DNA of 10,034 bases. Origin: SIG714 sp045629725 (GTDB lineage: Bacteria > Bacillota > Clostridia > Oscillospirales > CAG-272). The translations under genes were made by a program, and so were the position numbers. The notes beneath the pieces are model-generated. The model searched no databases. It was not told where the DNA came from and saw nothing but the letters and a program-made list of their open reading frames with translations. Positions within the stretch are counted from its first letter, which is position 1. Each line of letters starts with the position of its first letter. Location of the stretch: positions 1 to 10,034 of the forward strand of contig JAZQRT010000162.1 in the NCBI GenBank assembly GCA_045629725.1, given 5' to 3'. This document shows positions 5,862-10,034 of the stretch, one piece after another.

Positions 5862-6542
5862 GTGTGGAGCAAAATAATTGAGAATGCCGAGGCTTTCGTA
5901 AAGGAAAAGCTTGAGCATGAATACACGGGACACGATTATTTCCACGCACTGCGTGTATATAAAATGGCAACCCATATTGCAAATTGTGAGGGGGCAAGGG
6001 TGGAGATAGTTCAGCTTGCCGCACTTTTGCACGATGTGGATGACAGAAAGGTATCTCCCGAAACGAGCGAAGATCAGACCAACACTCGCACTTTTTTGCA
6101 TTTAAACGGAGTGGACGAAGATACAATAGTGCAGATATGTGAAATTATAAAACAGGTTTCCTTCGGCACTAATTCCGCACCTCCCACAAGCCCCGAGGGA
6201 AAATGTCTGCAGGACGCAGACCGTCTTGATGCCCTCGGTGCCATGGGTATCGCAAGAGCTTTTGCATATGGCGGTCATCACGGGAGAATGATGTATCATC
6301 CCGATATTGCTCCCAAGCTGAATATGACACCGGAAGAATACAGGAAAAGCAAGTCCACCACCATCAATCATTTTTACGAGAAGCTGTTCAAGCTTACGTC
6401 TCTTATGAATACTCCCACCGCCGTTAAGATCGCAAAGGAACGGGAAGCCTATATGCGCGAATTCGTGTCAAGATTTTTGGACGAATGGGAAGGGAATATA
6501 CTCTATACAGGAAAGGAACTGCATTATGGAAAAGATGAATGA
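5862..6542 (+). CDS. HD-domain phosphohydrolase, YpgQ/YedJ type
   Basis: The start is GTG at 5862, with GGGGTGA at suitable distance. The 226-residue protein has the HD-domain metal ligands in order: His-28 in GHDYFHALRV, the His-57/Asp-58 pair in ALLHDVDD, and the later Asp residues in QDADRLDALGAMGIARAF (117-134). That last stretch is a hallmark of the YpgQ/YedJ branch. Bacillus YpgQ is reported to hydrolyse nucleoside triphosphates to monophosphate and pyrophosphate in a metal-dependent way, so a nucleotide-pool role in the cytoplasm is the best inference, with substrate unproven here. Family members are about 200-230 residues, so this is full length. The last 17 bases overlap the next gene, indicating translational coupling. 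It is the promoter-proximal gene of a run of seven. Confidence 0.92.
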   Translation: MWSKIIENAEAFVKEKLEHEYTGHDYFHALRVYKMATHIANCEGARVEIVQLAALLHDVDDRKVSPETSEDQTNTRTFLHLNGVDEDTIVQICEIIKQVSFGTNSAPPTSPEGKCLQDADRLDALGAMGIARAFAYGGHHGRMMYHPDIAPKLNMTPEEYRKSKSTTINHFYEKLFKLTSLMNTPTAVKIAKEREAYMREFVSRFLDEWEGNILYTGKELHYGKDE

Positions 6543-7026
6543 ATTTAACCCACTTGATAAAGTGCCTGAGCTTATACAAATGCTTCAAGCATACGATCCC
6601 ATTCTTCACAAAAAATCCGATGAAGGATACCGTTGGCTCAATGAAAACTCCTTTTGCATCGAAATACCTAACCCGAGTGGTGGCGACAGTATCTTGATCG
6701 TCTATGAAGATTTAGCAGAATTTACGATTTCTTATTCTTATTACCACAGTCATTATTCTGCCAATGATTTTGAATACGATTGTATGTGCAAGATAATTTT
6801 TGACCTGTTGAACAGTAAGCGAGGCTCTGCGGCTTTATTCCGAGGAAGTGAAAACAAATGGTTTTCAAGCACGTTGGTTGAAAAAGACAAAACCTCACTT
6901 CCCCCCGAAGAAATTTTTACTTTCGTATTTAAATGCGATGATTACGTGGAGGAGTTGCGTGAAAAGGGCGGAGCGGTACAATTCGTTTTTTGGGATGGCA
7001 ATTTAAACAGAATGATCAAGCTATAG
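6526..7026 (+). CDS. Unrecognised 166-residue protein
   Basis: The ATG at 6526 follows AAGGA (6513-6517) at eight bases and overlaps the end of the HD gene, so the two are probably coupled. The protein is acidic, has no signal peptide or membrane segment, and looks like a mixed alpha/beta cytoplasmic domain. It has an N-terminal helix (10-22), beta-strands around 42-48 and 54-60, then a distinctive aromatic and histidine stretch EFTISYSYYHSHYS (65-78), a helix around 85-97, and later strands. The strand with a HxHY core recurs, as I recall, in several small Firmicutes proteins of unknown function, some of them near toxin or immunity genes. No active site can be named. The gene is AT-rich compared with the HD gene before it, and its product could be an immunity-like or accessory protein. 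I do not assign a family. Confidence 0.8.
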   Translation: MEKMNEFNPLDKVPELIQMLQAYDPILHKKSDEGYRWLNENSFCIEIPNPSGGDSILIVYEDLAEFTISYSYYHSHYSANDFEYDCMCKIIFDLLNSKRGSAALFRGSENKWFSSTLVEKDKTSLPPEEIFTFVFKCDDYVEELREKGGAVQFVFWDGNLNRMIKL

Positions 7027-7056
7027 AGTAAGCAAAAAAATTAAGGGACGTTGAAT

Positions 7057-7656
7057 ATGATGTACGATTGTGTTTCTCAAATCGAATTAGAAGACATAGC
7101 TTTGAAATACGGGTGTATTTACGGTAATGAGAAAATAGTTTATATAAAAGCGGGGCTTGGGGGAGATTACCTTGGTTATGAAAATAAGTATTTGAAAGTT
7201 GCTAAAAGGTTACACCAAAAGTATGGATGCAGTGTTATCAGCGTTTCCAATCCTCGCAATGAAAATGTCTGTGTTGATATTGGTTACGATATTAAAATTA
7301 TACGGAGCTTCCTTCAAAAACATAAGCTGTATAACCCGCAATTATATTTTTTAGGTAACTCAAATGGTTGTTTCAAAGGTCTTGAGTTAGCGGCAAACGG
7401 TATTCCGTTTCAAAGAATGATTTTGATAAATATGCCCCTCATGATAAATTTTCATAAAACCAAAAGGTGGATTGCCGAAATTCCTCAAACCGATATTATA
7501 GCGGTTTATGGAAATTGCGACCCATCATATTCCTACGTACCGTTTATTGACGGAATAACAGATAATCTTAAAACGGTAATAATGCCCGATGCCGACCATA
7601 ATTTTGCAGGGAAAATGGATGAGTTTATTGCTCTTGCAGATGAACTGATAGATTAG
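7057..7656 (+). CDS. Small alpha/beta-hydrolase-like protein
   Basis: The start is set at ATG 7057, since AGGGA (7044-7048) is eight bases away. TTG at 7051 is too close, and ATG 7060 is an alternative. The 199-residue protein has an alpha/beta-hydrolase layout: an early strand and glycine-rich loop (VYIKAGLGGDYLGY, 28-41), a strand VISVSNPRN (60-68), the nucleophile elbow LGNSNGC (99-105) with Ser-102, a strand with Asp-155 in AVYGNCDPSY, and His-181 in MPDADHNF. These form a credible Ser-Asp-His triad, although the elbow has Asn on both sides of the Ser. It is small, with no lid domain, and cytoplasmic. Substrate cannot be told; an esterase or acyl hydrolase is likely from the fold. It lies 30 bases after the unrecognised gene and 32 before the radical SAM gene. 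It is AT-rich. Confidence 0.8.
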   Translation: MMYDCVSQIELEDIALKYGCIYGNEKIVYIKAGLGGDYLGYENKYLKVAKRLHQKYGCSVISVSNPRNENVCVDIGYDIKIIRSFLQKHKLYNPQLYFLGNSNGCFKGLELAANGIPFQRMILINMPLMINFHKTKRWIAEIPQTDIIAVYGNCDPSYSYVPFIDGITDNLKTVIMPDADHNFAGKMDEFIALADELID

Positions 7657-7688
7657 GGAAGAACATTGACAAATACTTAGAGGGAACG

Positions 7689-8486
7689 GTGGAGCTTGCC
7701 TCGGATGCAATTGCCGCCTACAATAAATACATGAATAAATATCTCAAAAACCTAAACAAAATTGAATTCGTCGTGACCTACGCCTGCACGGGTAGGTGTT
7801 GCCATTGTTCCGAGGGTGACCACACATCTTGCGGTGAGCGGATAGATCCCGTGATTGCCGCAGAGGCGGTGCGAAAGATCGCGGCTAAGTACGATATCAA
7901 GACCGTAATGACCTTTGGCGGTGAGCCGCTTTTGTATACGGATGCGGTCTATGCGATCATGACCGCCGCCAAGGAATTGAATATCCCGAAACGACAAGTC
8001 ATTACAAACGGCTATTTTACCAAAAAATCCGATAAAATCCGCGAGGTGGCGGGAAGGCTTGCAGAGTGCGGTGTGAACGATCTGCTTTTGTCGGTGGATG
8101 CGTTCCATCAGGAAACGATACCGCTTGATGTGGTGAAAATGTTCGCCATTGAAGCAAAGAAGTGCGGCATACCGATTCGCCTATCACCTGCGTGGTTGGT
8201 GAGCATGACGGATGACAATCCGTACAACAGAAAAACGAGAGAGCTTCTCGGCAGCTTTGCCGATATGGAGCTTCCCGTGGGAGAGGGAAACGTGATCTTC
8301 CCCGAAGGAAACGCGCTGAAATATCTCGCGGAGTATTTCACGCACGAGCTTCCCGAAAATCCGTACGTGGAAGATCCGTGCGACGTGCGTTGCGTATCCT
8401 TCGATCCGAACGGCGACGTTCTCGGCGGCAACGCGTATGAGCACGATATTATGGAAATTATAGAGGATTACGGTGAAAACCTATGA
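7689..8486 (+). CDS. Stand-alone radical SAM protein
   Basis: The protein has the radical SAM cluster motif CTGRCCHC (Cys-33, Cys-37, Cys-40, a C-x3-C-x2-C pattern) that binds the 4Fe-4S cluster, then FGGEPLLY (76-83) for SAM binding and an ITNGYF strand (105-110). The family uses reductively cleaved SAM to start radical chemistry. At 265 residues it is a minimal barrel with a short C-terminal piece carrying CDVRC (231-235) and DPNGDVLGGNAY (239-250), similar to the end of SPASM-like proteins but too short for a full auxiliary-cluster domain. The substrate is unknown, and no precursor peptide is nearby. The start is uncertain. GTG 7689 has AGAGGGA (7679-7685) close upstream. ATG 7731 gives the N-terminus I recall for related proteins (MNKYLKNLNKIEFVV) but has no ribosome binding site. 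The stop overlaps the next start (ATGA). It is more GC-rich than both neighbours. Confidence 0.88.
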   Translation: MELASDAIAAYNKYMNKYLKNLNKIEFVVTYACTGRCCHCSEGDHTSCGERIDPVIAAEAVRKIAAKYDIKTVMTFGGEPLLYTDAVYAIMTAAKELNIPKRQVITNGYFTKKSDKIREVAGRLAECGVNDLLLSVDAFHQETIPLDVVKMFAIEAKKCGIPIRLSPAWLVSMTDDNPYNRKTRELLGSFADMELPVGEGNVIFPEGNALKYLAEYFTHELPENPYVEDPCDVRCVSFDPNGDVLGGNAYEHDIMEIIEDYGENL

Positions 8487-8974
8487 AATATATTTACGAA
8501 AACATATCGTCACTTCCGTGTCCTGTTGGCGAATTTTCTGTTTGTTATGGCAAGGAAAAAATCCCGTTCAGCGTTCGTAAAAACGACTATGATGTACCTT
8601 ATAACGATATCACAACCCAAACAAATTATGCTTTGGACATAGATACGAAGCTTTTAGAACTTGGTTTACAATACGACGTTGTATTCTCGGAGGGCGGCTT
8701 GAATTTTTGTTGTTCTGATGAGCATACTGAATCTATCACCAATACGATTGAAAATTGGTCTGTCGGTATTGGTTCGTATGATATGAATGACGACGAGGAT
8801 AACCCCAAAAAGCACAAGGGCTATGACGTATGGCGTTCCGAAGATAACCTTGGTTTTTCGTTTATTCTTTTGGATAGAACGATAGAAAAAATCACGTTTC
8901 TTGTTGCATGGATTGAAAACAAGGAAGCTTTGAACGTTGATTACGAAAGCGTTTTGGATTTTTGGTTAACGTAA
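8483..8974 (+). CDS. Unrecognised 163-residue protein
   Basis: The ATG overlaps the stop of the radical SAM gene by four bases (ATGA), so it is probably translated by coupling. The AGGATTACGG stretch upstream gives a weak binding site. The product is acidic, soluble and of mixed beta/alpha appearance. The N-terminal half has strands around 15-22 and 46-52, and the middle has a Cys-Cys pair in LNFCCSDEH (73-81). A low-complexity acidic loop follows (DMNDDEDNPKKHK, 99-111), then strands GFSFILLD and ITFLVAWIE. No motif gives a function. Size, acidity and lack of catalytic residues are compatible with SUKH- or DUF-type immunity proteins, but I see no diagnostic pattern. It is clearly AT-richer than the genes on both sides: bases 8701-8760 hold 20 G/C of 60, against 30 of 60 in 8281-8340 of the radical SAM gene (hand counts). 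Confidence 0.78.
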   Translation: MKYIYENISSLPCPVGEFSVCYGKEKIPFSVRKNDYDVPYNDITTQTNYALDIDTKLLELGLQYDVVFSEGGLNFCCSDEHTESITNTIENWSVGIGSYDMNDDEDNPKKHKGYDVWRSEDNLGFSFILLDRTIEKITFLVAWIENKEALNVDYESVLDFWLT

Positions 8975-8988
8975 ATTTAGGAGAAACA

Positions 8989-9768
8989 ATGACCAACCAA
9001 GAAATTTTGAAGATTGCGATGGCGCAGTCTGCCATCGATCTCTCGGCTGATGCGAGTGATTTTGAAAAGAACGAAAACGTGGTCGTGACTTCGCGCGAGA
9101 ATGATGGTGCGAGGCGGTATCTCAAGCTCCCGTTTTCCTGTCAGCTCGTGTCTTACGGTAACAACGTGGTGGCATCGGTGTCGCCCGTATTCCGCGAGAT
9201 TGCCGAAAATTACATAAACAAATATCCCGTGGAGCAACTGTTTGAAACGCCGCATTTGCACGTTTTGAACGAGGCTCTGATGGCAAAAGGACAGAAGATC
9301 TGCTTTATGGCGGAATATTTTCTGCCCGATGTGGATGTGCTTCGTCAAAGGACAGTCGAGGACGCCTGTCCGTACAAGTTGAAGATACTCAGGCAAGAGG
9401 ACTTTACAGACCTGTATTTGCCCGAATGGTCGAACGCGCTCTGCAAGGACAGAAAGCATCTTGACGTGCTCGGCGTTGGCGCGTACGATAACGGACGGCT
9501 TATTGGTCTTGCAGGCTGTTCTGCCGACTCGGATACCATGTGGCAAATAGGCATTGACGTATTGCCCGAATACCGCAGACAGGGAACTGCCTCGACGCTT
9601 ACAAGCCGTCTTGCCGTGGAGATTTTGAAGCGTGGCAAAGTACCCTTTTACTGCGCCGCTTGGTGCAACGTGAAGTCCGTCCGCAACGCCATCCGAAGCG
9701 GCTTCCGTCCTGCGTGGGTGGAAATGACGGCGAAATCCTGTGAAACGGTAGATGAGATGAACAAATAA
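8989..9768 (+). CDS. GNAT-family acetyltransferase with an N-terminal extension
   Basis: The start at ATG 8989 follows TTAGGAGA at good distance. An in-frame GTG at 8962 lies inside the previous gene and lacks a site. The 259-residue protein ends in a GNAT domain (about 130-250), which transfers an acetyl group from acetyl-CoA to an amine. Motif A is visible as IDVLPEYRRQGTAS (189-202), with the RRQGTA loop that holds the CoA pyrophosphate. The following helix and the CNVKSVRNAIRSGF segment (226-239) match motif B, where Asn and Ser help bind CoA. Residues 1-125 are an extension with no recognised motif, probably a second, degenerate GNAT-like or substrate-binding half, as in other GNATs of about 260 residues. 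The acceptor substrate is unknown. It is 14 bases after the unrecognised gene and 20 before the methyltransferase, so in the same operon. Composition is GC-rich and typical of the radical SAM gene rather than its nearest neighbour. Confidence 0.88.
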   Translation: MTNQEILKIAMAQSAIDLSADASDFEKNENVVVTSRENDGARRYLKLPFSCQLVSYGNNVVASVSPVFREIAENYINKYPVEQLFETPHLHVLNEALMAKGQKICFMAEYFLPDVDVLRQRTVEDACPYKLKILRQEDFTDLYLPEWSNALCKDRKHLDVLGVGAYDNGRLIGLAGCSADSDTMWQIGIDVLPEYRRQGTASTLTSRLAVEILKRGKVPFYCAAWCNVKSVRNAIRSGFRPAWVEMTAKSCETVDEMNK

Positions 9769-9788
9769 GAATTTGACGGAGGTTATCT

Positions 9789-10034
9789 ATGCTCGAAAAA
9801 ATGAGTCATTTCTTTGAAGCGCGGCTTGACGGATACGATGAGCATATGATGACCGCCATCGAATCCGCAGACGAATTCTATCCTTTTACGGCAAAGCAGT
9901 TGCCAATAGCCGCGAATTGCTGTATGCTTGATTTGGGATGCGGTACGGGACTTGAGCTTGCGGAATATTATAAGATGTGTCCTTCGGCAAATGTAACGGG
10001 AATAGATCTCTCGCAAGGGATGTTAGCCGAGCTG
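9789..10034 (+). CDS. SAM-dependent methyltransferase, N-terminal part
   Basis: The ATG is preceded by ACGGAGGT (9776-9783), the strongest ribosome binding site of the run. The frame is open to the right edge (82 codons), so the gene continues outside. The N-terminal helix (about 1-35) leads to motif I of class I methyltransferases, MLDLGCGTGLEL (46-57), the glycine-rich SAM-binding loop. The next strand ends in VTGIDLSQGMLAEL (69-82), where the Asp at position 73 is expected to contact the SAM ribose. These are the diagnostic features of the Rossmann-like methyltransferase fold. The acceptor is not known, since substrate specificity lies in the missing part. It is the last gene seen of the run that begins at 5862. 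Confidence 0.88.
   Translation, partial: MLEKMSHFFEARLDGYDEHMMTAIESADEFYPFTAKQLPIAANCCMLDLGCGTGLELAEYYKMCPSANVTGIDLSQGMLAEL

Noticed and set aside
7689..8974. Radical SAM peptide-modification (RiPP) cluster
   Set aside because: No short precursor-like open frame, transporter or peptidase lies nearby, and the enzyme lacks a full SPASM domain. The 163-residue neighbour does not look like a precursor.
8989..9063. Similarity between the GNAT N-terminus (SAIDLSADAS) and the macro linker (APIDLSAED)
   Set aside because: The shared stretch is about six residues and low in information; the flanks do not match, so it is most likely chance.
5862..10034. Integron-like cassette array
   Set aside because: The genes are small, co-oriented and of mixed composition, but no attC-like imperfect palindromes separate them and several genes overlap, which cassettes do not.
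1..10034. CRISPR arrays, tRNA or rRNA genes, insertion sequences
   Set aside because: No regularly spaced repeats, cloverleaf-like segments with conserved tRNA boxes, rRNA signatures, transposase motifs or long terminal inverted repeats were seen on reading both strands.

Overview
The window looks like a chromosomal stretch from a low- to mid-GC Firmicute, most likely a gut-type clostridium. This rests on strong AGGAGG-type ribosome binding sites, promoters of TTTACA/TTGAAA-17-TATAAT form with a TGN extension, compact intrinsic terminators, use of TTG and GTG starts, and protein families common in Clostridia (Na/Pi cotransporter with PhoU tail, macro-domain protein, stand-alone VWA protein, YpgQ-type HD phosphohydrolase). 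The assignment is an inference; there is no rRNA or other marker gene here.

Layout. Bases 2-184 hold the 3' end of a + strand gene, possibly a nucleotidyltransferase. Two hairpin terminators (254-299 and 315-346) separate it from a convergent gene on the - strand (378-2198) for a 606-residue Na+/phosphate symporter. A 309-base divergent region (2199-2507) carries one strong promoter for each direction. Reading right, the first + gene starts at a TTG (2508-3572) and encodes a macro domain joined to a helical C-terminal module. It ends at an intrinsic terminator, followed by an unexplained set of alternative hairpins and a second terminator (3647-3723). Next come a small lipoprotein (3799-4200) and a six-segment membrane protein (4220-4996) behind one strong promoter, then a VWA protein with a complete metal site (5114-5758).

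From a strong promoter at 5798-5826 to the end of the window, seven + genes follow with short gaps or overlaps and no visible terminator: an HD-domain phosphohydrolase, an unrecognised 166-residue protein, a small alpha/beta-hydrolase-like protein, a stand-alone radical SAM protein, an unrecognised 163-residue protein, a GNAT acetyltransferase and the start of a SAM-dependent methyltransferase. They look like one long transcript of mostly small accessory enzymes. Base composition is patchy: radical SAM and GNAT genes are visibly more GC-rich than the two unrecognised genes and the hydrolase beside them, suggesting separate origins.

How they may work together. The macro-domain protein (ADP-ribose chemistry), the VWA protein and the HD nucleotide hydrolase are plausible parts of a nucleotide or ADP-ribose stress response, but the sequence shows only proximity. 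No transposase, integrase, CRISPR array, tRNA or rRNA gene was seen. The most unusual structures are the alternative-hairpin block at 3647-3723 and the macro-HTH-like fusion; I did not find a clearly new multi-gene system.
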